A stretch of 64,000 bases of DNA from Lapidilactobacillus wuchangensis (GTDB lineage: Bacteria; Bacillota; Bacilli; Lactobacillales; Lactobacillaceae). Made by a program: the position numbers and the translations under genes. This document shows, one piece after another, positions 26,920-36,377 of the stretch. The notes below the pieces were generated by a model. It had not been told where the DNA came from and ran no database searches. It saw nothing but the letters and a program-made list of their open reading frames with translations. The stretch is from contig NZ_RHOU01000001.1 of assembly GCF_003946645.1 (NCBI RefSeq), positions 401,834 to 465,833 of the forward strand. The letters are read 5' to 3'. Position 1 is the first letter of the stretch. Each line of letters opens with the position of its first letter.

Positions 26920-27605
26920 AGTTTCTTACTCCGGTAAAGTTCTGAATAACGCGCTTCTACATCGCTAGAAAGCTCTTCTAAACTTAAGCCACTGTTCGTC
27001 TTAAAAATTATCTTCTTGGTGACTTTTGATAGCTCCTCGAGATTATGGGAAGAGACGATAACAATTTCTTGTTTTTTACTTAAAGACTTAAGCAAATCCC
27101 GAATAACGATAACACTATCAGGATCTAATCCATTTAACGGTTCATCCATCAAGAGTATTTTTGAGTTAGGTAATAGACTCAGTGCAATTAGTAGCCGCTG
27201 CTTTTGACCAAGTGACAGTTTTTTAGTTGGTAAATCAATAAAAGTTGTCACTTCTAAATATTCGCAGACCCTACTAAGCCATTCTTGCTTAACGTCATAC
27301 TGTTTAACAATGAAATTTAGATGATTGCGGCCTGTGAGGTAAGGGTAAAGTACTGAATTGTCTTGAACATAAGAAATGTTTTCAAAAACGTCCTTGGATG
27401 TTAAAGATTTATTGTTGAGCATGACTGTACCCTGTTTTGGCCGCAGTAGACCTGTAATGATATTAAATAGCGTCGTTTTTCCACTGCCATTCGGCCCAAC
27501 CAATCCATATACACCATAATTTGTAATCAACAAATCAGCGTGATCATAGATTTTTTTCTTAGAAAAAGAAAAAGTTAAATCATGAATTCGTAACTCATCA
27601 GTCAT
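26916..27605 (-). CDS. ABC transporter ATP-binding protein (module A)
   Basis: 229 residues, a single nucleotide-binding domain. Walker A is GPNGSGKTT (about 35-43), the Q-loop is ISYVQDNS, the signature is LSLGQKQRL, Walker B is ILLMDEPLNGLDPDS, and the switch His is in VSSHNL. The start at 27605 (ATG, preceded by AAAGGAAAT) overlaps the stop of the upstream permease. A longer frame from 27632 has no better site. It is likely the shared motor for the two permeases on either side. Confidence 0.9.
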   Translation of the reverse strand: MTDELRIHDLTFSFSKKKIYDHADLLITNYGVYGLVGPNGSGKTTLFNIITGLLRPKQGTVMLNNKSLTSKDVFENISYVQDNSVLYPYLTGRNHLNFIVKQYDVKQEWLSRVCEYLEVTTFIDLPTKKLSLGQKQRLLIALSLLPNSKILLMDEPLNGLDPDSVIVIRDLLKSLSKKQEIVIVSSHNLEELSKVTKKIIFKTNSGLSLEELSSDVEARYSELYRSKKL

Positions 27606-28837
27606 CAATATTTCCTTTCCTTTCTCAAGCATAATCCTATGGGTACGAATAATAGAATCGCGCTAATTATTATTATCAGTGTTAATATTGTCAAACCAAA
27701 GAGCGAATCAAACGTGCCATAGTAATAGTTTAAATATCCGGTCGCAAGCCAATCGAAATTCAAGAATTGAAAGGGCGTTTTCGTATTTTGAGGAATGACG
27801 AAATATAAAAGTGGCACAAACGTCATCAAAGAAAGCGAGAATATTCTATTCCTGATCAGATAATTGATTGCAATGGTTAATGCACTGTTCAGAAGTAACA
27901 GCACCAGAATAAATAATATGAATTTCAATAAATAATTTGATAATGGTCTAAACTCAATTTGAAACGGTGAAAAGAAATTCGCATCATCACTTGCTGTTCC
28001 CCAAGAATACTGGCTAACTATATTTGGTCCCTTATGCCAATTTTGGACGGGATAAAGAAGGTCACCTAACCCAGAACGAAATTTTGCGTACAATAAAAAT
28101 ACTATTGTTGCGCCAGACACAACTGCTAAAGAAGTAAAATAGTGAACTACAAATTTTAAGCTAATCAGTTTTGAAGTTCTCACGCCATTAAGACGCATCC
28201 AGGCAAGATGATTTGTTTTATCAGTCCATTCAATACTTAAGATATCACCCAAAAAAATATTAATAATCGCTAATAGGATAAAAGCGCCACCGATTGATGC
28301 CCAAAACCAAATTTGCCCATAGCCAGTTGTATGAGACGATTTGAATATTTCAGCAAGAAAATCTAACTGATCAGCGGGAATGCTGTTGGTTAATTCAGTC
28401 ATCGGATTACTCACAACCGTCAAAGGCAGATTAGCAGCAATTTTATTCTTTTTTAAATATTCCAGTTGCTTCTTTGTTGCTTCAGCCTCACCTGAGTGCA
28501 AATTGGGCATCAATGACTCGCCAGAATAACTCATCCATGGATTCTGAAGGTGCATACTATCATTAGCTAATAGCTGTGCCTGATAACCATTATTCTCTTT
28601 TAAGGCCAAATACTGCTTTTTTCGTTGTTTAAGCTCTTTTTTAGTGCCAGAATCAGTACCTGCAGTTTTTTTAAAGATCTGTAAATACGCTTGAAAATTG
28701 TCTAGGCTTTGATTTCTATGCTGAGCTTGCAAAAAAATTGTTAGCTCTAAGGAAAGAATCATTGCAATAATTAAAATAAAAAAACAATTACTAATTTTCT
28801 TTTGACGAGTAAGTTTCTTGAGCTCCAGAACAAACAA
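27605..28837 (-). CDS. ABC-2-like transporter permease (module A, proximal)
   Basis: About 410 residues if the TTG at 28837 is used. It sits 7 nt after a GGGGG Shine-Dalgarno and puts the first membrane helix at residues 16-36, as in the sister permeases. An open frame continues upstream to 28954 but adds a Lys-rich non-hydrophobic tail. Topology is one helix, an extracellular domain of about 160 residues, then five or six helices. It is the first gene of the permease-ATPase-permease module. No family with known substrate is recognised. Confidence 0.75.
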   Translation of the reverse strand: MFVLELKKLTRQKKISNCFFILIIAMILSLELTIFLQAQHRNQSLDNFQAYLQIFKKTAGTDSGTKKELKQRKKQYLALKENNGYQAQLLANDSMHLQNPWMSYSGESLMPNLHSGEAEATKKQLEYLKKNKIAANLPLTVVSNPMTELTNSIPADQLDFLAEIFKSSHTTGYGQIWFWASIGGAFILLAIINIFLGDILSIEWTDKTNHLAWMRLNGVRTSKLISLKFVVHYFTSLAVVSGATIVFLLYAKFRSGLGDLLYPVQNWHKGPNIVSQYSWGTASDDANFFSPFQIEFRPLSNYLLKFILFILVLLLLNSALTIAINYLIRNRIFSLSLMTFVPLLYFVIPQNTKTPFQFLNFDWLATGYLNYYYGTFDSLFGLTILTLIIIISAILLFVPIGLCLRKERKY

Positions 28838-29085
28838 CGTAACGCCCCCACTTTCGCTAATATTTTTCCGTAACAGTTCCTGCAGCAGGCACTTTAGAAT
28901 TTTCCATTTTCTTTTTGTGTAAAGCATCTCAATATTCACATCATAGAATCCCAAGCAAATAATGTCAACGCTTTCTTTATTGCTCTAACTTAGGTACTGA
29001 AACTCCTCCAAAGCAATAGTTAATATCTGAACTATCTGTTACACTAGAGTTATGACAACAATATCCAACTAGGAGGTAGCAAATT

Positions 29086-29448
29086 ATGAAACAATCTAGA
29101 ATTGCGGGGATTGGCTATGTTGCCTTAGTTATTCTGTTATTGTTAAATATCTTGTTCTCAAATTTTTACAAGGGCGTCTTCGCAACCACTAGTGAAATGT
29201 TACTTTTTGATTTAATTGTTTCGCTGGCAATCGTCCTCTTCTTACAGAACCTTGCCCGAAAATCAGCTAAATGGGCGCTGATGCTTGCGGGAATTAGTAG
29301 TGGCATGATCATCGTGTTATTTATCGCTAATTATCGGCCGACAATTCCGGTATTTCAGTCAACTAATCTCACTTTCTTTTGCCTCAGTTTAATGCTAGTC
29401 AGTATTTTTGCGGGTAAACTGACTGCCTTCATTAAGCAGCAATCATAA
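29086..29448 (+). CDS. Small four-helix membrane protein, unknown function
   Basis: 120 residues with four hydrophobic segments at about 9-26, 38-57, 64-84 and 92-115, short loops and a basic C-terminus. It starts at an ATG with AGGAGG 8 nt upstream. It is the only plus-strand gene within the transporter island and ends in its own strong terminator. The family is not recognised; lactobacilli carry many such orphan membrane proteins. Confidence 0.7.
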   Translation: MKQSRIAGIGYVALVILLLLNILFSNFYKGVFATTSEMLLFDLIVSLAIVLFLQNLARKSAKWALMLAGISSGMIIVLFIANYRPTIPVFQSTNLTFFCLSLMLVSIFAGKLTAFIKQQS

Positions 29449-29461
29449 ATTTGTTAATGAT

Positions 29462-29499
29462 AAAAAAGGACAATTCTACCATGAGAATTGTCCTTTTTT
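29462..29499 (+). terminator. Bidirectional terminator
   Basis: Perfect hairpin AAAAAAGGACAATTCT / AGAATTGTCCTTTTTT with loop ACCATG. It separates the plus-strand membrane gene from module B. Confidence 0.93.
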
Positions 29500-29605
29500 A
29501 TGAGATATAGCTGTTATTCATTTTACTTTATTAACGTTATCTGCCTTTTAACGCTAAACTGTAAATAACGAAAAAAGAAGTACCATCACCGCAGTTCACT
29601 TAAAA

Positions 29606-30283
29606 TCACTCATACAACTCCTGATACTTCAGTTCCAAATCAATTTGGTCACTATTTTCGCAATAAGTGAATTGTTGCCGCTGGAGGAAATAAACGCCTC
29701 GCGAGATTCGCGCCAGTTCAGTTAAATCGTGGGAAGCAATCAGCACCGTTCTTGAAGTTGCCAAGACGCTCAGTTCGGCGCGCATTAATCGCAGACTAGT
29801 GGGATCAATGCCATTGAACGGCTCGTCTAATAAAATAATTGGCGTTTCAGGCAACAAACTCATCGTTAAAAGCAATCGTTGCTTCATGCCAAGAGAATAT
29901 TCTCTGACTCGTCGCGGCAAAAACGGTGTTATTTTCAAACGTTGACTAATAAGCGCCGTTTGTTGAACGTCGATCTGGCGGGCATTGGCAATAAACTGCA
30001 AGTGATCAGCGCCGGTTAGCTGAGGAAATAAGCAATCAATACTGGGACAGTAAGAAATATTCTGGAAAACAGCTTGCTGACTATTCGGCGACTGGTTCAG
30101 CAAAATGATGCCACTTTGCTGATGCCATAAATGAGTAATTAAATTAAATAAGGTTGTTTTGCCACTGCCATTTGGTGCAACTAAACCGTAAATTCCCGGT
30201 TGATTGATTTGCAAGTCGGCTTGATTGAAGATCACTTGCCGCTTGGAAAATTGAAAGTTCAATTGATTCACTGCTAAAATCAT
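29606..30283 (-). CDS. ABC transporter ATP-binding protein (module B), altered P-loop
   Basis: 225 residues. The P-loop reads APNGSGKTT (about residues 36-44), with Ala in place of the first Walker A glycine. The rest is intact: signature YSLGMKQRL, Walker B IILLDEPFNGIDPTS, switch His in IASHDL. It overlaps the upstream permease by 4 bp (ATGA). Domain order and length are normal for a single-NBD exporter or immunity subunit. ATP hydrolysis is expected, because the key Lys and Thr are kept. Confidence 0.9.
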   Translation of the reverse strand: MILAVNQLNFQFSKRQVIFNQADLQINQPGIYGLVAPNGSGKTTLFNLITHLWHQQSGIILLNQSPNSQQAVFQNISYCPSIDCLFPQLTGADHLQFIANARQIDVQQTALISQRLKITPFLPRRVREYSLGMKQRLLLTMSLLPETPIILLDEPFNGIDPTSLRLMRAELSVLATSRTVLIASHDLTELARISRGVYFLQRQQFTYCENSDQIDLELKYQELYE

Positions 30284-31524
30284 GCCCTCATCCCCTTCAG
30301 TTTATGGCTTCCTAAATACATTTGCTGGCCGTTTCGACGCTCATGCAGCTGATAAATCAAATCACCGCTAAATAATAACAGCCCGGTCCAGACTAGCAAG
30401 ACAATAATCGTCAACCACCAATTTCCCGCGCCCATTTCCAAATAGCGGAAATGATCGACTGTTCGTTGAACATCAAAATAACTTAGTGGTGACCACCAAA
30501 CCGGCGGTACCAGTAGACTTAATAAGCAAATAAACGCTGCACTAAACGTCGTCAGAACCGTTGAGCGAGTCATCACGGCCAACAACTGGTAACAAGCAAA
30601 CGCAAACAACAACAATAAATAGCACAAACCGATTTTCAACAACAAGACTTGCCAAAGTGGTTTAAAAGCAAATTTCTTAAGTCCTTGCCAAATAAAAATT
30701 GGGTATTGTAAACTGCCCCATTCAGCAATTAACCGGCTACCTAATAGAAATATCCCCAAGATACTTAGCAAAATAAGCAGGCTGCCAATCGCTTTATTAA
30801 TAAAGTTTGTATAATACTGGCGCCGCCAAGAAACTTGCGTCAAACGCAACCAATGGCTTTGGGATTCCTGTTTACTTAGTGACTGGGGCCAATCAAAGAT
30901 AAGCATCATTAAGCAACTAATAATCAGCACCAACACTAGTGGTTGCCGTAAATAATGTTCTAAGAAATACCAGCCGGTGGTATAAAACCGCTGTGACGAC
31001 CGCTGGAAAAAATTCTGATATTCTTCTTCAGATCCTGAATAACTAGTGGCCGTTTTCTCGTTGGTTAACATTCTGGTTGGAAACAAGGTCACTAACTTTT
31101 GTTGAGTCACGATTTTCAGCTCTTGAATTGTCGCTTTGGTTTCATTATTGTGAAATGGATCTTTGCCATTGCTATCAAAAACCATCACATGATAAAACAC
31201 ATCAGGATAAATCTGTCTACCAGATCGCTGGCGCGAAATATATTTAGGCAAGCTTTGGGCATAGTTTTGCGCATATTCAGCGGGATCCTTCAATGAAGCT
31301 AATTGGAATTTGGCTGACCCATATGTTCCGGCATCATCAGGCCGGTTAGCCCAACGTTTAGCCGAAGCCTTTAAGTATTCACGATAAGCAGTCACATAGC
31401 GTGTCTGTTGCTGTTGCTCGTGAAGTAGCCCGCCCCACATTACGCCCAGAATTAAGATGATCAGACCTGCCCATGGCCAACGACGACGTAATAGTTGCCA
31501 GTGAAACTTTAAGTACGCGCTCAT
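30280..31524 (-). CDS. ABC-2-like transporter permease (module B, second)
   Basis: About 414 residues from the ATG at 31524, which has AGAAGGT upstream and lies 19 bp after the previous stop. The open frame extends to 31584, but those residues overlap the previous gene and are not hydrophobic. One N-terminal helix (about 17-34) is followed by a large outside domain of about 150 residues and then six helices in the second half. It is the same architecture as the module A permeases. The start is chosen on ribosome binding site and topology. Confidence 0.77.
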   Translation of the reverse strand: MSAYLKFHWQLLRRRWPWAGLIILILGVMWGGLLHEQQQQTRYVTAYREYLKASAKRWANRPDDAGTYGSAKFQLASLKDPAEYAQNYAQSLPKYISRQRSGRQIYPDVFYHVMVFDSNGKDPFHNNETKATIQELKIVTQQKLVTLFPTRMLTNEKTATSYSGSEEEYQNFFQRSSQRFYTTGWYFLEHYLRQPLVLVLIISCLMMLIFDWPQSLSKQESQSHWLRLTQVSWRRQYYTNFINKAIGSLLILLSILGIFLLGSRLIAEWGSLQYPIFIWQGLKKFAFKPLWQVLLLKIGLCYLLLLFAFACYQLLAVMTRSTVLTTFSAAFICLLSLLVPPVWWSPLSYFDVQRTVDHFRYLEMGAGNWWLTIIVLLVWTGLLLFSGDLIYQLHERRNGQQMYLGSHKLKGMRA

Positions 31525-31543
31525 CAAATACCTTCTTCCGCCA

Positions 31544-32515
31544 TTAAAATGGCCACTGATATAACCAACTGAACGGATTAACACCCACTTGCAAGCTGGG
31601 TTGATCGGCAGTTAATAATAAAATGCCTACTAAACCAATTAACATCAAGCTTGTGAGCATTGGCGGCCATGACTTTACTTGGCTAACGATTAGTAGGACC
31701 ATGATTAACATGACCAGTAGCACCAATACGAATAATAACCACAATAAGCGTTGATCCAGAAATGTGTGATCAACCAATGGATAATGCCAGCTACTGCGGT
31801 CTTTGGTAAATAGTGAGGGCTGACCAACTATTTTAGTTAATAAGGCCACCACGCCAAAAACAAATCCCAAATCTAACAAAATTTGTCCAGTCATTAAAAG
31901 AACTAACTGACGTATTAAATGCCAAGTTGAAGCCGCATTAAGTCGAATTAATGTAAATGAGGGGCTGCGTAATTGCAAGACTAAGGGCACTAAGAGCGTG
32001 AATAGCAACAAAATTAAGAACACTGGTTGCGTTAACGTCCTGAATAGAGCGAAGATACCGTTGGGATAAACGGTTGTCGCCAACTGGTCTTCTGGTATTA
32101 GCTGATGTTGATTTAAATATTGGCGTTGCCACTTTTTGTCCAAACTGGACTGCCGTGACTCAATCAATTCCCAATTGCCATATTTTTGATAATAACGTTC
32201 TGCCAACTGAATTTTTTGACGTTGCTTTTTTAAATACAAAGCTGTTTTTTGAAAATTCAAGGCGCCTAATTGCGTGCCGGCAGTTTCTGATATCTCAATT
32301 AAATCCAATTTTTGCGGCGGCGACAAAGTGCCATCAGAAAGGATTCTTTTCTCAAGCTGCTGACACTCGATGGTTAAATTTTTAACTGTTTGCGTGCGTA
32401 ATTGCCGCATTTGATAATAATTGGCGAGAAAAATGGCCCCAGTCAAACTGAGTAAAATAATTAGCCGAAACCAACGATATTTCCGACTATTAAAGGCCAC
32501 AAATAAGTAATGCAT
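31544..32515 (-). CDS. ABC-2-like transporter permease (module B, first)
   Basis: 323 residues. First helix at about 15-32, then a shorter outside domain of about 110 residues, then five helices (LILLLFTLLVPLVL, FVFGVVALLT, LLFVLVLLVMLIMVLLIV and others). It is the first gene of the permease-permease-ATPase module, with GAGGTG before the ATG. It is shorter than its partner, so the two probably form a heterodimer. Its charged tail-less C-terminus is normal for the group. Confidence 0.75.
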   Translation of the reverse strand: MHYLFVAFNSRKYRWFRLIILLSLTGAIFLANYYQMRQLRTQTVKNLTIECQQLEKRILSDGTLSPPQKLDLIEISETAGTQLGALNFQKTALYLKKQRQKIQLAERYYQKYGNWELIESRQSSLDKKWQRQYLNQHQLIPEDQLATTVYPNGIFALFRTLTQPVFLILLLFTLLVPLVLQLRSPSFTLIRLNAASTWHLIRQLVLLMTGQILLDLGFVFGVVALLTKIVGQPSLFTKDRSSWHYPLVDHTFLDQRLLWLLFVLVLLVMLIMVLLIVSQVKSWPPMLTSLMLIGLVGILLLTADQPSLQVGVNPFSWLYQWPF

Positions 32516-32624
32516 TGCCCTGACACCTCTTATTTGGTTTGATTAGTGTGGAATGAATTTAAGATTAGTGATTGAAAAAATCACTTTTACCTTTGCTATC
32601 TTTGAACGGCAATAACGCAATTTT

Positions 32625-33752
32625 TTAATGCCGAATTCTGAAAAATTTTTTAGCGATAAAACCTAACATGAAACAAAATAATGCCCATCCTAACAGGACT
32701 AAGCAACCAGTTGCCGGCTGCAAAGCGACTGGATTGACGCCTAACGATAATGAATTACGGCCCACAATAACCTTTGGCAAATCAAAATACGACCAAGGCA
32801 ACCATTTAGCCCAAGGATTAGCGCTCATTTGTAACTGACTGAGACCAACAAACAATACTAAATTAAGACTTAGCGAAACAACATATGAACGGGTGAAGGC
32901 TGAAATCAAATAATTGGCACTGATAATTAATAGGCTAACGGCCAGTAAAATTAATAAAGTCCACTTAAGAAATGTGGCCGAAGTAACCAAAGTGCTGGTC
33001 ACAGAATCTTTGGTGCCGGCTAAAGGATAAGCCAAATCGCCAAAACCGTTTTTGAATCCTAAAAAAAGACTGATCGGCAATAACGACAAAATCAGCATTA
33101 GCACACTGAGCAGACTAAAAGCCGCCACTTTAGTCACAATTTTTTTGAAAGGCGCTTCTGGCACTAAATTTAGGAAATTAGTTGCCGCCGGATCGTGATC
33201 GGAAATGAAAATTGGTGCATTTAATATAATCAATACTAAAATAAAAATAATCACCGGTACATTTTCAGCAAATAAATTAGTCAAGTAATTAATCATCGGC
33301 ACTTGTTTACTGTTAGTGCTGTACAGCGTGATCTGCTGGTTCACCTTGTATGCCAGTTCTTTTACTAGCACTTCTTGATCAATCCTTGGTCGACTAGATA
33401 ATTGTCCCGCAGTCATCATTTTCAAGTTAAAGCGCTCATAGTGATATAAAGCGCGATTAATCCGAGGTACATTCTGGGGCGTATTACCTGCGGCCATCGT
33501 TGTTTCGACCTGTTCAAGTAAGCGAATCACTTTTTTGGTATTGTGATAAGCACCTTGGGCCGCTTTAACTGACTTCAGGTCTTCGGCCGATTCACGTTCA
33601 TCTGCTAAAAGTTGCTGGTATTGTTGCTGTTCCCAACTAAATGTGTCGTTTTGAATTTTTTGGTAATTATAAAATGTTAGTGTCACCAGCAACAACGCCA
33701 ATAGCCAATTCGTTTTATTTTTAAGAAAACGAGTTAATTCAAATCTAATCAT
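32625..33752 (-). CDS. ABC-2-like transporter permease (module C)
   Basis: 375 residues. N-terminal helix at about 15-30 (NWLLALLLVTLTFYN), an outside domain to about 160, then six helices ending in a basic tail (KKFFRIRH). It overlaps the module C ATPase by 8 bp. Unlike modules A and B it has a single permease, which may work as a homodimer or borrow partners from module B, 109 bp downstream. Confidence 0.78.
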   Translation of the reverse strand: MIRFELTRFLKNKTNWLLALLLVTLTFYNYQKIQNDTFSWEQQQYQQLLADERESAEDLKSVKAAQGAYHNTKKVIRLLEQVETTMAAGNTPQNVPRINRALYHYERFNLKMMTAGQLSSRPRIDQEVLVKELAYKVNQQITLYSTNSKQVPMINYLTNLFAENVPVIIFILVLIILNAPIFISDHDPAATNFLNLVPEAPFKKIVTKVAAFSLLSVLMLILSLLPISLFLGFKNGFGDLAYPLAGTKDSVTSTLVTSATFLKWTLLILLAVSLLIISANYLISAFTRSYVVSLSLNLVLFVGLSQLQMSANPWAKWLPWSYFDLPKVIVGRNSLSLGVNPVALQPATGCLVLLGWALFCFMLGFIAKKFFRIRH

Positions 33753-34440
33753 GATTAACTACCTCATCAGCATATACTCGTAAATAAGTTGTTTTTAATT
33801 CGGTAGTTGTCGGTTGCTCCAGCTCTTGAACAATGACACCTTGCTTCAAAAACACCACGTGATTACAAAGCTCGCTAACATTGTCGAGGATATGGGAAGA
33901 AATCAGAACGGTTTTGTTACGGTCGGCATATTTTTGCAAGGCATGTGAGAAGACGTGTAAGTTTGTTGGATCTAAACCATTCATTGGTTCGTCAAGAATT
34001 AAGATTGGGGCGCTACTCAATAACGCCATTGCCAACAATAATTGCTGCTTCATCCCCAGTGAGTATTTGCCAATTCGCCAATCAACAAATTCATTAATTC
34101 GCGTTTGCAGAATGATTTCTGCTAGTTCTGTTGTTGAATGCCAAGCTTTTTTTACGTATCGCAAATAATCCCGCCCGGTCAAATAAGGCAAAAAAATAGC
34201 TGTACTTTCAGCAAAGAAAAATTGACGTCGATACTCAGTACGATGTGTCGGTACAGCACCGTTCAACTCAATCTGACCAGTTGCTTGCGCTAAGCTTGTC
34301 ATCCCTCGCATTAACGTTGTTTTCCCACTACCATTTGGCGCAACTAGCCCAATGATCTCGCCATTGGCAATCTTTAAGTTTAGTGAAGTAATGATATTTT
34401 TGTGGCCATAATAAACGGAGAAATTATCCAATATCAGCAT
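33745..34440 (-). CDS. ABC transporter ATP-binding protein (module C), altered P-loop
   Basis: 231 residues from the ATG at 34440; a GTG two codons upstream is the alternative. The P-loop is APNGSGKTT, again with Ala for the first glycine as in module B. The signature is YSLGMKQQL, Walker B ILILDEPMNGLDPTN, and the switch His lies in ISSHIL. It is the first gene of module C. The family is the ABC-2 drug/bacteriocin type (CcmA/BcrA-like). Confidence 0.9.
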   Translation of the reverse strand: MLILDNFSVYYGHKNIITSLNLKIANGEIIGLVAPNGSGKTTLMRGMTSLAQATGQIELNGAVPTHRTEYRRQFFFAESTAIFLPYLTGRDYLRYVKKAWHSTTELAEIILQTRINEFVDWRIGKYSLGMKQQLLLAMALLSSAPILILDEPMNGLDPTNLHVFSHALQKYADRNKTVLISSHILDNVSELCNHVVFLKQGVIVQELEQPTTTELKTTYLRVYADEVVNHD

Positions 34441-34771
34441 GAACACTCACATCCCAAAATGTTAATCATTTAACAATTTAAGCTTAGCACAAAAAATAAA
34501 ATTAAAAAGCGCTTTCAATCACAAAAAACTAATTTAGTGATTACTTAAGAAATGCGGTGTTTACTCTAATTCATATTTTCGACTTTGAATTTTCAATTAA
34601 GCTGTTGTAAAGGCGCGCATTTGCAAATCTGAATCACAATAACTTTAAGTCCCTATCCTAATAAATTTATCGTTTCCAAACAAAAAATTCCCCAGCATGA
34701 TTAGCTTAGCTATTTAATCATGGTGAGGAATTTCAATTGTTATTCTTTACTTAACCTTCTCTGAAGAACGA
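34441..34771. other. Spacer between module C and small membrane genes
   Basis: About 330 bp, AT-rich. It contains the terminator hairpin at 34688-34733 and must hold the module C promoter, which I cannot place with confidence. No reading frame with a ribosome binding site is seen. Confidence 0.5.
34688..34733 (-). terminator. Terminator of the small membrane gene pair
   Basis: Hairpin AATTCCCCAGCATGATTA / TAATCATGGTGAGGAATT with an A-rich left flank (a T-run on the minus strand), 40 bp after the stop at 34772. Confidence 0.75.
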
Positions 34772-35002
34772 TTACCTGAATAAATTTACCAGTGAACTGA
34801 TTAAGGCTGTCAGGCCGGCCACAGTGAAGACAATGCCGAAAATAAGACTGTCCCATGCGGCAAATCCAATAAAGCCACTTTTTGATTTGACCTTGCCAGT
34901 CTTTAATTTTTTAAAATACTTGACGGTCGTCAGCAATTCCCAAATGCCAACGACTAACAAAACTATCCCAAAAGCTAATGGGACGATTTGATTTGCATTC
35001 AT
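34772..35002 (-). CDS. Small two-helix membrane protein (paralog pair, second)
   Basis: 76 residues. Two hydrophobic helices at about 6-24 and 50-70 are joined by a basic loop (KYFKKLKTGKVKSK). It shares with the next gene upstream the pattern VxGIWxLxxxVKYF, then WxSLxFGxxxxxxGLxxLISxxxN/Q. The two therefore arose by duplication. Function unknown; small paired membrane proteins beside bacteriocin-type ABC genes are sometimes immunity factors, but nothing here proves it. Confidence 0.72.
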   Translation of the reverse strand: MNANQIVPLAFGIVLLVVGIWELLTTVKYFKKLKTGKVKSKSGFIGFAAWDSLIFGIVFTVAGLTALISSLVNLFR

Positions 35003-35029
35003 GAAGACGCCTCCCCTGAAAATATTGGT

Positions 35030-35263
35030 TTATTTAAGATAGGCTTGCACGGCGCTAATTAAAGTACTTAGTCCGATTGCTGCGATAATTAGTCCAAAAG
35101 CCAAGCTCAACCACAATGAGAAATCAATATGAAAGTTACGTTGCCGAATTTTGTGACTTGCCGCTGAATTGAAATACTTCACGAAACTAATCAGCTGCCA
35201 AACACCAGCGATGAACACGACCAGACCAAAAATGCCCGGTCCCAAAACATTGTCAACATCCAT
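35030..35263 (-). CDS. Small two-helix membrane protein (paralog pair, first)
   Basis: 77 residues, first of the paralogous pair, 27 bp ahead of its sister. Helices at about 9-28 and 50-72; the intervening loop is basic (SHKIRQRNFH). Its ATG has GGAGGAG close upstream. Conserved aromatic and glycine positions are shared with the second copy, including GVWQLISFVKYF. No family recognised. Confidence 0.72.
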   Translation of the reverse strand: MDVDNVLGPGIFGLVVFIAGVWQLISFVKYFNSAASHKIRQRNFHIDFSLWLSLAFGLIIAAIGLSTLISAVQAYLK

Positions 35264-35589
35264 CGCTAGTCTCCTCCAAACTAATTATTATCGCTCAAAC
35301 CCTTAACAGTTTCATATTTGTGGCACGACTGATTACCGTCAATTTAGCAAGAACGGCGCATTTATACAACCAAAGAAGTTTAAATAACGAAAAAAGTTGT
35401 CTATTAAAGTTGGCCGTCCTTGGAATGTTCAGTGATGATTATCAGTGGCGTTTGTGACAACTGGCAGTTTTTTTCAAACATCTTATTGAAAAGACAAAAA
35501 CCACGATTAGTCTGAAAAACTAATCGTGGTTTGTCGAGTAAAGCCGCCTATATCAGAAAGATGGCAAACTCAGGGCAACTATTTATTCT
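35264..35589. other. Spacer with terminator
   Basis: 326 bp without a credible gene. It carries the terminator at 35497-35533 for the genes on its right. The rest is unremarkable AT-rich DNA. Confidence 0.5.
35497..35533 (-). terminator. Terminator of the lipoprotein operon
   Basis: Perfect hairpin AAACCACGATTAGT / ACTAATCGTGGTTT with loop CTGAAAA; the adjacent AAAA gives a T-run on the minus strand. Confidence 0.85.
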
Positions 35590-35766
35590 TTAAGGCAAAA
35601 TAATGCTACCCTGCTCTAATAAGCCTAACAAAATTGGGAGTATCACGACACAAGTACTCCAGAATAAGCGCCAATTCTGAATTGGACCACTATTTCCTAT
35701 CAACAGCACACTGGCAAGTACTAAGCCTAGCGAAATTTTAAATAGTCGACTATTTATTTTTCTCAT
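35590..35766 (-). CDS. Small membrane protein, unknown function
   Basis: 58 residues from an ATG 6 nt after GGAGG. An upstream in-frame start at 35805 would overlap the lipoprotein gene and lacks a better site. Two hydrophobic segments (about 8-26 and 33-52). It follows the lipoprotein gene by 26 bp and a terminator lies 60 bp downstream, so it ends the operon. No family recognised. Confidence 0.6.
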   Translation of the reverse strand: MRKINSRLFKISLGLVLASVLLIGNSGPIQNWRLFWSTCVVILPILLGLLEQGSIILP

Positions 35767-35792
35767 CATAATCCTCCAGATAGTTCTAAATA

Positions 35793-36260
35793 TCATTCCA
35801 CCCAATATTCAATCAGGTGATTCATTGTTATTGACAGGCCACTGTCATCCTGTTGAAATTGCATTAAGTTTAGCTGATGACGCCCTGGCTTTCGCTGAGC
35901 TGTAGACAAAGGGACCAGTATTCGTTCGGTTGAATTTGCCGTCGTTTCCGCTGTAATCAAGACTTCATCAATAAAGAAAAAAGTGATTGCATCTGGGTAA
36001 TTCTTTAGCTTTAGCGCTATTTCTTTTTGAGTTGAGCTAATTTTATTCGGTACCACAAAATGGTATTCACTCTGATTAAACTCCTGAACCCAACCACGAC
36101 CTAATTCCTGTTTAAAATCAAAATTATATTGCTTACCAATTGACCAACTCTTTTGAAATCCGGCAGCACTAATTGAACTAGCGCTTTGTTTTTCACAACC
36201 AGTTAGCATAATTAGTAGCATTAACCATAAGCACACTAGCATTTGGCGTCGTCTGCCCAC
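35793..36260 (-). CDS. Predicted lipoprotein, unknown function
   Basis: 155 residues from a GTG preceded by GGGGGTG. The signal peptide is basic (GRRRQ) then hydrophobic, ending in lipobox LTGC with the lipidated Cys at 22. The mature part of about 133 residues is soluble and probably beta-rich (QYNFDFKQELGRGWVQEF, TAETTANSTERILVPLS). It would be anchored on the outer face of the membrane. It lies between small membrane genes in the transporter island and may be an accessory of that system; this is inference from position only. Confidence 0.75.
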   Translation of the reverse strand: MGRRRQMLVCLWLMLLIMLTGCEKQSASSISAAGFQKSWSIGKQYNFDFKQELGRGWVQEFNQSEYHFVVPNKISSTQKEIALKLKNYPDAITFFFIDEVLITAETTANSTERILVPLSTAQRKPGRHQLNLMQFQQDDSGLSITMNHLIEYWVE

Positions 36261-36377
36261 CAGATCACCCCCTTAATCAATGTCATTTTAAAAGTTGAAC
36301 ATTTAAATTTTCGTATCATGCATCGAACTTGCGTTTACTCCGAGGTCGATACCAGAAGGCAAGCAATCCGATAGTGT

